Assembly (NCBI GenBank): GCA_963925805.1
Contig: CAWUSE010000009.1
Location: 105,104-169,103 of the forward strand
Length of the DNA stretch: 64,000 nucleotides
Direction of reading: 5' to 3'
DNA from: UBA10347 sp905182135
Lineage (GTDB): Bacteria > Actinomycetota > Acidimicrobiia > Acidimicrobiales > UBA10347
Position 1 is the stretch's first letter; each line of letters starts with the position of its first letter. The translations under genes and the position numbers were made by a program. Below are positions 9,335 to 18,162 of this stretch, piece after piece. The notes under the pieces are model-generated. The model was not told where the DNA came from, did no database searches, and saw only the letters and a list, made by a program, of their open reading frames with translations.

Positions 9335-10054
9335 ATGGGTCGCTGGGCATCGATAGATCTTGGTGCAGAGTCCATTCTGTTTGTCGATGATGACCTGGTG
9401 GCTGTTGACAAGGCACCGGGCGTGTTGTGCGATGCAAGCATCGATCCCGAGCGAGAACACCTGGGAACGGCCCTTCGCCGGTGGGCTGAAGACGACGACG
9501 CAGAGTTTCTTCCGGCTCACCGTCTTGATCTCGGAACCTCCGGGGTCGTCTTGTTCGCTCGCAACCGTTCTGCTGCCACGGCCCTAATGAATCAGTTCCA
9601 AGAGCGAAGTGTTTCCAAGCATTACCAGGCGGTGGTCCATCTCCCAGCCAAGGGGCAATGGGCTGTGGGTGAGACGATCGACCGGCGGAGCTACTTACGG
9701 CACCGCAAGGGCATGAGTGAAGAGGTCCGCAGCGGAGGTAAACCCGCCGAATCCGGCTTCGAGGTCCTCCATGTTGATGGGTCGCTTGCTCTCCTGCGGG
9801 CGTCGCCGAAGACGGGTCGAACCCACCAGCTGCGGGTTCACCTTGCCGCCCTTAACGCTCCCATTGTCGGCGATGATCGCTACGGGCGTTCACCTCTCGC
9901 GTCGTCTCATGAGCACAAGCCAAAACGACTCTGGCTTCACGCGTACATGCTCGCCATCACCCATCCGGTCTCCAACCAGCCTCTCGCAATTCGCAGTCGC
10001 CGAACTTTGGGTCTCGTGGACGCCACGCCCAAGGAAAGCGCATGCCCCGATTAG
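9335..10054 (+). CDS. RluA-family pseudouridine synthase
   Basis: The 239-residue protein has the RluA-type catalytic motif HRLD (62-65, catalytic D65) and the downstream GRTHQLRVHL motif of the family. It lacks an N-terminal S4 RNA-binding domain, as do RluA and TruC-type enzymes. It converts a uridine in structured RNA (rRNA or tRNA) to pseudouridine; the target site cannot be assigned. It stands alone, 252 bases after the hydrolase gene, with no clear ribosome site. Confidence 0.92.
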   Translation: MGRWASIDLGAESILFVDDDLVAVDKAPGVLCDASIDPEREHLGTALRRWAEDDDAEFLPAHRLDLGTSGVVLFARNRSAATALMNQFQERSVSKHYQAVVHLPAKGQWAVGETIDRRSYLRHRKGMSEEVRSGGKPAESGFEVLHVDGSLALLRASPKTGRTHQLRVHLAALNAPIVGDDRYGRSPLASSHEHKPKRLWLHAYMLAITHPVSNQPLAIRSRRTLGLVDATPKESACPD

Positions 10055-10360
10055 CCGCCTGTCCAATACTGCTCGATACGCCCGGGCACAGCGGCAGACT
10101 TCAGCTCGTCTATCGCACCATCTTGAGACGGAAGCAACGGATGTGGCTTTGTTCCGCCATAGTTCGATTAGATCGCCCCTTCGTGGGCACCAATTACGGC
10201 CACTAGCACCGTCTCGCTAAAGCCAAGCTCTGTTCACAAATAATGGCGCTACCAGTCTGTGCTTTCTGGTCGAGGCGTTGACAGTTGGGCCTAACGTCGG
10301 ACATATGACCAGTACAAGTGGTGAGAGTGTGTCGCATCGAACCAGCTAGCTTGGGCGCTT
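10055..10360. other. Intergenic region without recognisable features
   Basis: I see no gene, terminator hairpin or repeat in these 306 bases. Confidence 0.5.
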
Positions 10361-11560
10361 ATGTCTCATAGCCTCAGGGCCCCACAACGCAGGGTCATGG
10401 GCTTACCTGCTGTCTTCCTTGTCGCCGCTTCCGCCGGCGTCGCTCAATCATTCGGGCGTTTCGCGTTTGGTGTCGTATTACCAGCGATACGCAGTGACCT
10501 CAACCTGTCGAACACCATCGCAGGATCCTTGGCCACCATCAACGTTGGCGCCTACCTGGTTGGCACACTGGTTGTGGCCAGCGTCGCCAGCTCCTACAAA
10601 CTTCTCAGCATCATGCGAACGGGCTTCGTGTTCGCCCTGCTCGGACTCGTGCTGGCGGCTATAGCCCCCAATGTCCTGGTCGTCGGCCTCGCCATGTTTG
10701 CGTCAGGCTTTGGTGGAGCACTGATCTGGATACCAGCACCTGTTGTTGCCGCTGCAGCAATGCCGCCCGAGAAACGGTCACTCGCAATTGGATTATTAGG
10801 CTCTGGCATGGGGGCCGGCATTGTCTTCGCCAGCCAGCTCAGCAGCTACATCCGCTCATCATCAGGCGATGAGAGTTGGCGCTCTATCTATGTCGTACTC
10901 GCTGCGATCGCGTTCATCGTCTTGGCCGCCACCTTCGTCTGCGTAGGCCATCAGCAGGACCAACCCAGCGGAACCAAAGGCGGCTTCGGGGGTTTCACCG
11001 CTCTCAAACGAATGCCGGGTTGGAAAGCGCTGACGTCGGTCTACACCTCGTTCGGCTTCATGTACCTGTTAATCCTTGCCTTCCTGTCCACCCGGCTCGA
11101 AGATGACAACGGCTGGACAAGTTCCCGCGCCTCGCTTGCCTTTACCCTCGTCGGTGTAGCGATGATGTTCGGTGGGCCGATTTTTATCACTCTGGCGAGT
11201 CGGATCGGGTCTCGCCTTGGCCTGGCCGTGGCGTTCAGCAGTTGGGCCTTCGTTGTTTTGCTAATCCTTCCCGGTTGGTTCGCCGTGACCCTGCCTGCAT
11301 CGGTTGCTGTCGGCCTTCTCTTTGCCGGCATCCCTTCGATGATTACGCTCTACGTCGTACGAAACACCACGGCCGAGGACTATGGACCGTCCTTTGCGGC
11401 AACCACGTTGGCCTTCGGGGTGGCACAGATGATCTCGCCGCAGGCGGGCGGTATTCTCGCCGACATCACAGGTTCGTTCACGATCGTTTTCATACTCTCG
11501 GCTGCTCTGGCAGGGACGGGCGTGGCAGCAGCCCTCCGGCTCCCCCGCCGCGACGAATAG
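10361..11560 (+). CDS. MFS transporter (YbfB/YjiJ-like)
   Basis: The 399-residue protein has about twelve predicted membrane segments. The first segment contains SFGRFAFGVVLPAIRSDL, close to the RFAxxxLLP pattern of the YbfB/YjiJ group of MFS carriers. The substrate is unknown. The gene is followed by 361 bases without a gene and then the convergent 2-oxoglutarate oxygenase gene. The start at ATG 10361 has no strong Shine-Dalgarno. Confidence 0.9.
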   Translation: MSHSLRAPQRRVMGLPAVFLVAASAGVAQSFGRFAFGVVLPAIRSDLNLSNTIAGSLATINVGAYLVGTLVVASVASSYKLLSIMRTGFVFALLGLVLAAIAPNVLVVGLAMFASGFGGALIWIPAPVVAAAAMPPEKRSLAIGLLGSGMGAGIVFASQLSSYIRSSSGDESWRSIYVVLAAIAFIVLAATFVCVGHQQDQPSGTKGGFGGFTALKRMPGWKALTSVYTSFGFMYLLILAFLSTRLEDDNGWTSSRASLAFTLVGVAMMFGGPIFITLASRIGSRLGLAVAFSSWAFVVLLILPGWFAVTLPASVAVGLLFAGIPSMITLYVVRNTTAEDYGPSFAATTLAFGVAQMISPQAGGILADITGSFTIVFILSAALAGTGVAAALRLPRRDE

Positions 11561-11921
11561 CTCAGAAGAGATGGCCGGATGTGCCGTCACTGCTGCACAC
11601 TCGCCATCGGCCCGCCAAGTGCGACTCTCGACCCAACAATCTTGTGATCGTTGCTTCTCGATTACTTCTTCCAGCACGTACGAGCCCTACTGACCGAAAA
11701 TCGTGCCTCCATTGGTTGCCGGTCATCACTAACCTCGTTCAACACTCGGCATCCATGTCACAACTAATTGCTGCTTCGCCGATCGTTGTAGCCACCAGGC
11801 CGGCGGCACGCGTGCCCGAGGCAATCATGGCTGAGCTTCACTCGCAAGCAACACACGTAGTGGACGAAGTCGCTGACCGAACTCGATGTGCAGACTATGC
11901 CTTTCAACCAATTAGTGCCTT
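11561..11921. other. Intergenic region between convergent genes
   Basis: These 361 bases lie between the convergent MFS and 2-oxoglutarate oxygenase genes. Long reading frames cross it but encode nothing recognisable. Its right end carries the first copy of an 18-bp tandem duplication. Confidence 0.5.
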
Positions 11922-11933
11922 TCAACCAATTAG
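11898..11933. repeat. 18-bp perfect tandem duplication at the 3' end of a gene
   Basis: TGCCTTTCAACCAATTAG occurs twice without spacer (11898-11915, 11916-11933). The right copy includes the last codons and stop of the minus-strand oxygenase gene; the left copy lies just beyond the stop. Confidence 0.95.
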
Positions 11934-12722
11934 CGTTGCAGCGCGACGACCCCAGAAAAGTTCGCGAACAGCGGTGCTATTGATTGACCCAGGGGCCGTG
12001 TCATAAGTCAGCACTGGTACGAGCCGATGGCGGTCACCGCCGACTTCTGTTACTCGATGCATCGTGTTGCGGCCGCCGAAGATCGACAAGCTTCCGGCGC
12101 CTAACAGCAACCGCTGCACTTGAGTTTCGTCACCGTCAAGCACCCGCTTGATGGCGTCCAGATCAACGGCATGGTCTGTTCGCATGCCCGGCACGAACTC
12201 GAAGTGCCCGCCTCGCTCGGCTTCCTGAATCATGATGGTTACGGTGAAAGTGGATTCGTCGAAGTGCCATTCGTGTATATCGCCGTCGCCGTAAACGTTG
12301 ATCGAGAGCGCTCCCAGCGGGTCTGCGCCGCGATAGAAGTCGCTATAGCCAAGTACTGAACCGATGAATTGGGTGAGAGCTGGCCAGTCGTACAGCTGTT
12401 GCGACGCCCCATCGGACTCGAGCAAGTCGTTGGCGATCGAGCCGACACTCGTGCGCAACGGCCTCACCCGAGGATCCATGGCATCAATACCGACCAGGCC
12501 ATCATCAAGAAATACGTTGTGTTCGCGGCGACAGAAGAAGGCCTGGTCGACTCGAACCGAAACCTCGGCCATGATCGACGCCACCGCATTGCTGGTCAAG
12601 AAACCTGGCAGCACCAGTGCCCCGGTAGCGTTAAACGACTCCGCACAATTCCGCACGAAAGCCCTACCTCCTGCGCTCTCGAGACGGTCAAGAGGGTAAC
12701 GGTTGGTATCAACCAGTTGCAT
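11922..12722 (-). CDS. Fe(II)/2-oxoglutarate-dependent oxygenase (HalD/ArpA-like)
   Basis: The 266-residue protein has a double-stranded beta-helix oxygenase core. The facial triad is H153-x-D155 (motif EWHFDES) and H222 (MHRVT), with R233 as the likely 2-oxoglutarate anchor. The overall pattern recalls the HalD/ArpA-type 2OG oxygenases that act on free amino acids. The acidic ligand is present, so hydroxylation rather than halogenation is expected; this family assignment is inference. The gene is divergent from an unknown protein gene, with 277 bases between that contain a large palindrome. Its 3' end lies in an 18-bp tandem duplication. Confidence 0.8.
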   Translation of the reverse strand: MQLVDTNRYPLDRLESAGGRAFVRNCAESFNATGALVLPGFLTSNAVASIMAEVSVRVDQAFFCRREHNVFLDDGLVGIDAMDPRVRPLRTSVGSIANDLLESDGASQQLYDWPALTQFIGSVLGYSDFYRGADPLGALSINVYGDGDIHEWHFDESTFTVTIMIQEAERGGHFEFVPGMRTDHAVDLDAIKRVLDGDETQVQRLLLGAGSLSIFGGRNTMHRVTEVGGDRHRLVPVLTYDTAPGSINSTAVRELFWGRRAATLIG

Positions 12723-12902
12723 GAGTAGAGCCTATTCCAAGCGTGCTGCCCCACGAACTGCTCGTCCAACAGCGATATCCCATCGGTGTATTTCGGCTGG
12801 CATATTTCAGCCGGCATAGAACGGACCGTGATACCCCCGGTCAAAGAGTTCAGCTATACCTATCGACCAGTCGTTGACAACTAAATTAAAAGGGATCGTG
12901 TT

Positions 12903-12937
12903 GCTAGATCATAAGGACATAGCCATCATGATCTAGC
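12903..12937. promoter_or_regulatory. Perfect inverted repeat, candidate operator
   Basis: GCTAGATCAT (12903-12912) and its exact reverse complement ATGATCTAGC (12928-12937) flank a 15-base spacer in the region between the divergent oxygenase and the unknown gene at 13000. A TTGACA-like hexamer lies upstream at 12874-12879, although no well-spaced -10 box follows it. It could be an operator for a dimeric regulator or an RNA hairpin. Confidence 0.45.
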
Positions 12938-12999
12938 GACAGGCTGACGACTACGCTTGCATGAGCGGCCCGGCGCCCGTCGATTAGCAAAGAAACACT

Positions 13000-13992
13000 A
13001 TGGATCAGCACGTCACGTATCACCCCATAACCGACAACCTGCTTCGTTCATACCGGTATTACCTATCTAGCTATGACGGAGCGAAGGTCGCCGCCGACCA
13101 TTGCGCTGCCGTTGCAATGGACGACGCACTCAGCGCCCAATTTCTTGGTCTGCTGGCACATTTCGCCGCACCGACTGACCGCCCTTTTGACCAAACGCAT
13201 GGCTTCAACATTGCGTTGACACAAGGGTTCTTCGGACCGTACTTCTACATCAACAGTGGCCAGCTCAGCACGCTCGGCCACGCCATCGCCCCCTATACAC
13301 AACCGTGGCAACAACTAGTTCCGGGTTGGGACATGGTGGCCACCGCGCAGAACCATGTGCTCTCTCGTTTCTCCAGCGGCGTATTCATCCCGGCCAATCG
13401 CGTCGCACCGTTGATGAGCGACGCCCATACCACGCCTGAACTCGCACAAGCTCTTGCGACCGCTTTTCCCGGCGAGAAACTGGACCGGTTGTGGTCTGCT
13501 CTTCTCTACGCACACAACGCCGGTGCCGGTCTGCTCGAAGCGGCCAGTGTTGTCGAGCCAAATGCGGCTGATCTCTCAACCAGTGTTTGTTTCACCAACT
13601 TCGCCCACTGCGATCAGGCCGGGCTGCAGCTCTATGTCAGCAGCCAGCAGGTCACGCCTTTGGTGCCAACCGAACCTAGGCTGCTGGTTCACCCACGTTG
13701 GTCGGACCCAGCCGAGCCGACCCGCAGTGCCCGTTTGCCATCCGTTCCCTGTGTGACAGAGCCGTTGCGAGCCAGACGCAGCGACCTGCCTGTCGAGGAC
13801 CATCTGACTATCGACCTAACGGTCGACCCGCCGCTGGCGCACACCGCTGTTGAGGACATAGCGGCCCACGTGCCCGAACCCTCAAGCGAACAACAACGCG
13901 CACCATCCCCCCGCCGTCGCCGCACGGACTACAGCGGGCCTCCGGCCGACTCCGCTGGCAATCCCATGTCGATGTCCACGTCCGCTAGCTGA
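13000..13992 (+). CDS. Hypothetical protein with Arg/Pro-rich tail
   Basis: I do not recognise this 330-residue protein. Residues 1 to about 215 look like a folded, mostly helical, aromatic-rich domain (for example GFFGPYFYINSGQ) without signal peptide or membrane segments. The rest is rich in Pro, Arg, Ser and Glu and looks disordered, including a RRRR run near residue 306. Codon usage resembles neighbouring genes, favouring a real gene. The region between it and the divergent oxygenase holds a 35-bp palindrome. The ATG start has only a weak purine stretch upstream. Function unknown; it could be a real accessory protein or a fast-evolving orphan. Confidence 0.65.
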   Translation: MDQHVTYHPITDNLLRSYRYYLSSYDGAKVAADHCAAVAMDDALSAQFLGLLAHFAAPTDRPFDQTHGFNIALTQGFFGPYFYINSGQLSTLGHAIAPYTQPWQQLVPGWDMVATAQNHVLSRFSSGVFIPANRVAPLMSDAHTTPELAQALATAFPGEKLDRLWSALLYAHNAGAGLLEAASVVEPNAADLSTSVCFTNFAHCDQAGLQLYVSSQQVTPLVPTEPRLLVHPRWSDPAEPTRSARLPSVPCVTEPLRARRSDLPVEDHLTIDLTVDPPLAHTAVEDIAAHVPEPSSEQQRAPSPRRRRTDYSGPPADSAGNPMSMSTSAS

Positions 13993-14097
13993 CAACGAAC
14001 CACCCCAATAGCGCGCTCAGACATGTCATGTGTCGCCTACTGCGATTATGCCGCCCAAGGCCAGACTGATCGTTTACCCCATGGCTGCACAAAACAT

Positions 14098-14127
14098 GAA
14101 CACCATTGATCGGTCTAGATGGTGTTC
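14098..14127. other. Perfect 9-bp inverted repeat downstream of the unknown gene
   Basis: GAACACCAT (14098-14106) and ATGGTGTTC (14119-14127) flank a 12-base spacer, about 105 bases after the stop of the unknown gene and before the convergent rdgB stop. No T-run follows on either strand, so it is at best a weak terminator or a binding site. Confidence 0.35.
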
Positions 14128-14236
14128 GTAACCATCATCGAGATGGCGAGGTAGCGGTCTTGCTCAACAGCTGAGTATCGAGATAGCGCGATGAGCGATC
14201 CCGCTAGCGAAGAGTCGCGAATATTTTATCCGCCCA

Positions 14237-14827
14237 CTACTTCTTGATAGCGCTGAGCAGTGCAGCGCACGCCCGGCTTCGATGGCTGACCGAGTTCTTC
14301 TCGGCTGGGGAGTGTTCGCCAAATGTTCGCCCATCGCCTTCGGCTGGAATGAACAACGAGTCATAGCCGAAACCCTGGTCGCCTCGTTCGACAAGGCCAA
14401 TGCTTCCTTCACACGTTCCCTCGGCGACAACCTCGGTTCCGTCTGGCCAACACAACACCATGACCGTGCGGAACCGTGCTGTGCGTCCACCCTCAGGCGT
14501 CCCGATCAGCTCGGCCATCAGCCGCTTACGGTTTGCAGCATCGTCGTGGTCACCACCGCTGTAATACGCAGATTCGACGCCGGGAGCGCCGCCAAGGGCG
14601 TCGACCTCGAGCCCACTGTCGTCTGCAAGTGCAACCTGACCAGACGCCTCGGCAATAGCGGCCGCTTTCAGGCGAGCGTTTCCCACAAAAGTGCCCGCAT
14701 CCTCGACGACCTCGGGCACATCAGCTGGACGCGCCAGAAGAACGACGGCATCACCAAAGACAGCGCTCATCTCGGTGAGTTTGTGATCATTTGCCGTGGC
14801 GGAAATCACGACCAAAGAATGAGCCAT
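14237..14827 (-). CDS. rdgB: Non-canonical purine NTP pyrophosphatase (RdgB/HAM1)
   Basis: The 196-residue protein matches the HAM1/RdgB family, which hydrolyses ITP, dITP and XTP to monophosphates and keeps deaminated purines out of nucleic acids. It shows the N-terminal SATANDHK substrate-binding motif, the DDSGLEVDALGGAPGVES core and a C-terminal SHRSRA motif. I chose ATG 14827, four bases after the rph stop, which gives the normal family length; an extension to 14992 overlaps rph. It is the last gene of the minus-strand block murI, MBL, rph, rdgB, an order also found in Mycobacterium. Confidence 0.95.
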   Translation of the reverse strand: MAHSLVVISATANDHKLTEMSAVFGDAVVLLARPADVPEVVEDAGTFVGNARLKAAAIAEASGQVALADDSGLEVDALGGAPGVESAYYSGGDHDDAANRKRLMAELIGTPEGGRTARFRTVMVLCWPDGTEVVAEGTCEGSIGLVERGDQGFGYDSLFIPAEGDGRTFGEHSPAEKNSVSHRSRACAALLSAIKK

Positions 14828-14831
14828 GACG

Positions 14832-15566
14832 TCAGCTGCGGTGAGCAGGCGGTGTCTGCAACACCGACCGTTGCGCCTCGATGATTTCGGCAATGCCCTT
14901 CTCGGCCAGGCCGAGCATTGCATCAAGCTCGCTGCGACTGTAAGGGGCGCCCTCTGCTGTTCCCTGCACTTCGATAAAGGAGCCTGCCCCAACCATGACC
15001 ACGTTCATGTCAACTTCGGCGTTGGCATCTTCGATGTACGGCAAGTCCAGACGCGGTTCGCCATCAATAATGCCTACCGAAATCGCAGCGCAGTAGTCGG
15101 TAATCGGGTGTTCGGCCAGCTCACCAGCCTGGACAAGGCGCGTGCACGCATCGTGCAGGGCAACGAAAGCGCCACTTATCGCTGTAGTTCGGGTGCCACC
15201 ATCAGCCTGCAACGCATCACAGTCCAAGATGATCTGTCGCTCGCCGAGCTTCTTCATGTCCACGACGGACCGTAAGGAACGCCCGATCAGCCGTTGGATC
15301 TCTTGGGTACGGCCGGACTGCTTGCCCTTGGCCGCTTCGCGGTTCGCTCGACCAGGCGTTGAGCCTGGGAGCATCGAATATTCGGCGGTGACCCAGCCTT
15401 CACCAGAGCCCTTCATCCAGCGAGGCACACCTTCGTCGATCGACGCTGTGCAAAGCAGTTGCGTTCGACCAAACGACGCAAGCACAGAGCCAGCCGCCAT
15501 ATCAGTGAAGTCACGTTCAAAGGTGAATGGGCGTAGTTCGTCGGTTTGACGGCCATCAGGTCGCAC
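14832..15566 (-). CDS. rph: Ribonuclease PH
   Basis: The 244-residue protein matches RNase PH throughout, including the typical start MRPDGRQTDELRP (GTG start), the GRTQ motif, the arginine-rich GRSLRSVVD segment and the DCDALQADGGTRTTAI motif near the phosphate site. It is the phosphate-dependent 3' exoribonuclease that trims tRNA precursors. It is nearly contiguous with rdgB (four bases) and lies 56 bases after the MBL gene, consistent with one transcript. Confidence 0.97.
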   Translation of the reverse strand: MRPDGRQTDELRPFTFERDFTDMAAGSVLASFGRTQLLCTASIDEGVPRWMKGSGEGWVTAEYSMLPGSTPGRANREAAKGKQSGRTQEIQRLIGRSLRSVVDMKKLGERQIILDCDALQADGGTRTTAISGAFVALHDACTRLVQAGELAEHPITDYCAAISVGIIDGEPRLDLPYIEDANAEVDMNVVMVGAGSFIEVQGTAEGAPYSRSELDAMLGLAEKGIAEIIEAQRSVLQTPPAHRS

Positions 15567-15622
15567 AGCAGGTCCTCAACAATGGTGGAAAGAAGGGTTT
15601 GGAATCGCAGCTCTAGGCAGGA

Positions 15623-16375
15623 TCAGATCCCGGAGGCAGCGTATTGCTGGCCGACCTCGGCCAGCACAATCTGGCCTGAGAACTTCGCCGAAGCTCGCTC
15701 AAGATGAGCAGCCCGGTCCTCGAGCGGTGCCTGATGAGTCAGCACGACTCGCTGCACCCCTGCCTGCGCGGCCAACTCACCAGCCTCGTCTGCAGCAAGA
15801 TGCAGGACGCCTGGGTGTTCGCTTCGTTCCAGAAACGTCGACTCGATCAGCGCAAGATCAATCGGACCACTTCGTTCGACCATTGAATTTAGTGAGAACC
15901 CCGGACCGGTATCGCTGGTAAAGACGATTGAGTGACCGCCGCTGTCTGTCCGTGTGGCTAGCGTGGGAATGTAGTGCTCGGTCTCGGCAAAAGTCCATGC
16001 TTGGTCACCGACGGTGATCTGATCATCAGATTCGATCACCCGCCAATCAAATGGCACATCGATGTCAGGTCCAATGAGTGAACGGGCCTGGGCGGCCATG
16101 TGTGCGTTCGAGTACACCGGCAGGCGGGACCGGGTCTCGTACCACTGAATAGCGTTTGCGACCACGGGCATTTCGAGCCAATGGTCGGGATGAGCGTGCG
16201 TCAAGACAACGGCGTCGAGATCACCAAGTGAGCAGACTGCCTGCAGATTCGCAAGCGTGCCGGGGCCAGCGTCCAGCCAAACATTCGCTTGAGGGGACTG
16301 AATCAGATATCCGCTACACGCGCCTCCTGCTGCGGCGTAGCTACCTGAGCAACCAAGCACGGTGACCGCCAACAT
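15623..16375 (-). CDS. MBL-fold hydrolase, Rv1339-type (cAMP phosphodiesterase-like)
   Basis: The 250-residue metallo-beta-lactamase-fold protein has the metal motif T-H60-A-H62-P-D64-H65, further ligand regions TEHYIP and TSDTGPG, and a late VLTHQAP histidine, as in RNase Z-like hydrolases. Its position between murI and rph is that of Mycobacterium tuberculosis Rv1339, an atypical class II cAMP phosphodiesterase, so this is a likely orthologue by synteny and fold. I chose ATG 16375, matching the usual family start; an in-frame GTG at 16393 would add six residues. Confidence 0.85.
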   Translation of the reverse strand: MLAVTVLGCSGSYAAAGGACSGYLIQSPQANVWLDAGPGTLANLQAVCSLGDLDAVVLTHAHPDHWLEMPVVANAIQWYETRSRLPVYSNAHMAAQARSLIGPDIDVPFDWRVIESDDQITVGDQAWTFAETEHYIPTLATRTDSGGHSIVFTSDTGPGFSLNSMVERSGPIDLALIESTFLERSEHPGVLHLAADEAGELAAQAGVQRVVLTHQAPLEDRAAHLERASAKFSGQIVLAEVGQQYAASGI

Positions 16376-16498
16376 CAGGTTGCAGTCTGGCACAACTTGT
16401 TCCTAGTCGTCAGGTGGGAGCTTGCGACGGCGGCCACATTGCCCTATCAGGCTGTTTACTAGCTCGCCCCGAAGCCTCAGCAGATTCGGTGCAATTGG

Positions 16499-17305
16499 TT
16501 ATGGCCAGGTGTGATGTTCGACGCCAGCCAACTCGATCCCCAACAATTGCTCCCCAATCTGCTGGAAGCGGGAAGCATCCCCCGACGACACCCACCGATG
16601 GTTGGTGCTAGTGCGCTGTTCCCGCTTGGGAATCGTTCCATCAAGGATTGCTCGCCGAACAGCAAATGCAGTCTCGTCTGCCGACGAAACCAGTGTCACA
16701 TCGCGACCCATCACCCGCGAGATCGTGCGTGCCAGGAACGGATAATGAGTACACCCCAGCAACAGACTGTCAACCTTCGCGTCTCTCACCGGGGCAAGTA
16801 ACCGTTCGGCCAAAACGAGCGCCTGGTCACTTGCGGTCTCGCCACGCTCGACGAACTCGACGAAGCCGGGACACGCCGCACACAGTAGATCAACCGAGGG
16901 ATCAACCGAGGCGAAGGCCTGCTGATAAGCTCCCGACGAAATAGTGGTCACTGTGCCGATCACGCCGACGCGACCCTGCACTGTTGCACCGATAGCGGCT
17001 CGCACGCCCGGCTCGATCACACCGATCACCGGCACCGGACACTCGGCTTGCAGCTCTTTGAGCGCTGCTGCGGACGCCGTGTTGCAGGCAACCACGATGG
17101 CCTTGACGCCAGCTTCATCGACCAGCCACTGCGCTATCTGACGAGCGAAGCCAAGCAGTTGGCCGAGGCTGCGGGGACCGTACGGGTAACGATCGGTGTC
17201 GCCGAAGTACACGAGATTCTCGTTTGGCAGCAGGTCGATCAACGCACGAGCAACAGTGAGCCCACCGAAGCCGCTGTCGAAGACGCCAATAGGCTGGTCG
17301 TGCAC
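16499..17305 (-). CDS. murI: Glutamate racemase
   Basis: The 268-residue protein makes D-glutamate for peptidoglycan. It has the N-terminal IGVFDSGFGGLTV motif and the two catalytic cysteines in VACNTASA and LLGCTHYPF. The GTG at 17305 is chosen because it gives the normal family length; the frame runs open to 17440 but that extension has no family similarity. No Shine-Dalgarno is evident. A 12-bp exact tandem duplication (GATCAACCGAGG, 16888-16911) lies in frame and encodes SVDP-SVDL. It heads the murI, MBL, rph, rdgB block. Confidence 0.95.
   Translation of the reverse strand: MHDQPIGVFDSGFGGLTVARALIDLLPNENLVYFGDTDRYPYGPRSLGQLLGFARQIAQWLVDEAGVKAIVVACNTASAAALKELQAECPVPVIGVIEPGVRAAIGATVQGRVGVIGTVTTISSGAYQQAFASVDPSVDLLCAACPGFVEFVERGETASDQALVLAERLLAPVRDAKVDSLLLGCTHYPFLARTISRVMGRDVTLVSSADETAFAVRRAILDGTIPKREQRTSTNHRWVSSGDASRFQQIGEQLLGIELAGVEHHTWP
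16888..16911. repeat. 12-bp perfect tandem duplication within murI
   Basis: GATCAACCGAGG repeats directly (16888-16899, 16900-16911). It is a whole number of codons and keeps the murI frame. Confidence 0.9.
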
Positions 17306-17488
17306 GTCGGACAGAGTACTGAGCTTCAGCCACTCGCCGGTGAAACTGCATTTCCAACGCAGTGCGCTACGCGCCCCTTTGTCCGTAAAACTCGTCCTGA
17401 TAACGAGGTGACAGTGTCGATCTCGACAACGAGTGATCACCCTGATCTGGGCTTCTCCAACTATGAAGGCGAGTTTCTTGCCGAGGCG

Positions 17489-18106
17489 TTACTCGTTGAC
17501 GGGCAGATCAGGAATTTCGACCATGTGGTCGTCAACATCATCAAATTCAAACCGCAGCGCCCATTCGTCGTGGCGTGCATGATGTAGCTGCCGATCATGT
17601 AACTGAACTCAAGAATAACGACCTCAGACAGGTGCTCGTGCTGTACGGCAAAGATGTCGTCGGCCACGCGCCCTTGTCCTAGGGTCAGCGCATCGGTGAA
17701 GGCCAGCACAGCCCGTTCGACAGGAGAGAAACAGTCGGCAACTTGCCAGCCTCCGATCGCTTCGATCTGTTCCTCGGGTACCCCTTAATCGCGTGCTGCC
17801 TTGAGACGCTGGCTAGAGACAAACAGACTGCTGCAAGTCCAACCAGCTCGCATCTGTCCAAGCTCGCGAAGCTTGGGATCAAGTTCACGGGCCGGCGACT
17901 GGTACTAGGCAAAGAGCCCACTTGCATGATCACAGGTGTCCGCTGACAGGGCAAAGACCGTCCACCAATCACCCGGCGTTCCCGAGGGGGGTGCCGGGTT
18001 CCACGACCGGATCACGGTCGCCGAACACCATTCTGGATACGTGGGCGCCCGCCTTGTGGCCACTGGCCTTGATCTCGCTGAGTGATACTTCTCGCAGCCG
18101 TGCCAT
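17489..18106 (-). pseudogene. Carboxymuconolactone decarboxylase (AhpD-like) family pseudogene
   Basis: The minus strand encodes a broken paralogue of the intact AhpD-like gene at 45349-45987. It starts at ATG 18106 and can be followed as FGDRDPVVEPGT, GTPGDWWTVFA, ARELDPKLREL, GVPEEQIEAIGGW, VERAVLAFTDALTLGQGRV, HLSEVVILEFSYMIGSY and EFDDVDDHMVEIPDLPVNE, ending at TAA (17489-17491). Four lesions interrupt it: a frameshift in a G/C run near 17990, an in-frame TAG at 17905-17907, an in-frame TAA at 17785-17787 and a frameshift near 17565. It lies between mec and murI on their strand. Multiple independent lesions show it is dead rather than a sequencing error. Confidence 0.9.
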
Positions 18107-18162
18107 GGCCCGAACATGGCGAATGGCCGCACGGCAAGTGCAGCGAAGCCACGTTGGTCGAA

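Noticed and set aside
11242..12006. Plus-strand 254-codon frame
   Set aside because: It overlaps the MFS gene in another frame, crosses the spacer and runs into the oxygenase gene; content is unlike any family.
14828..14992. N-terminal extension of rdgB
   Set aside because: It overlaps the rph coding region, and the ATG at 14827 gives the normal family start.
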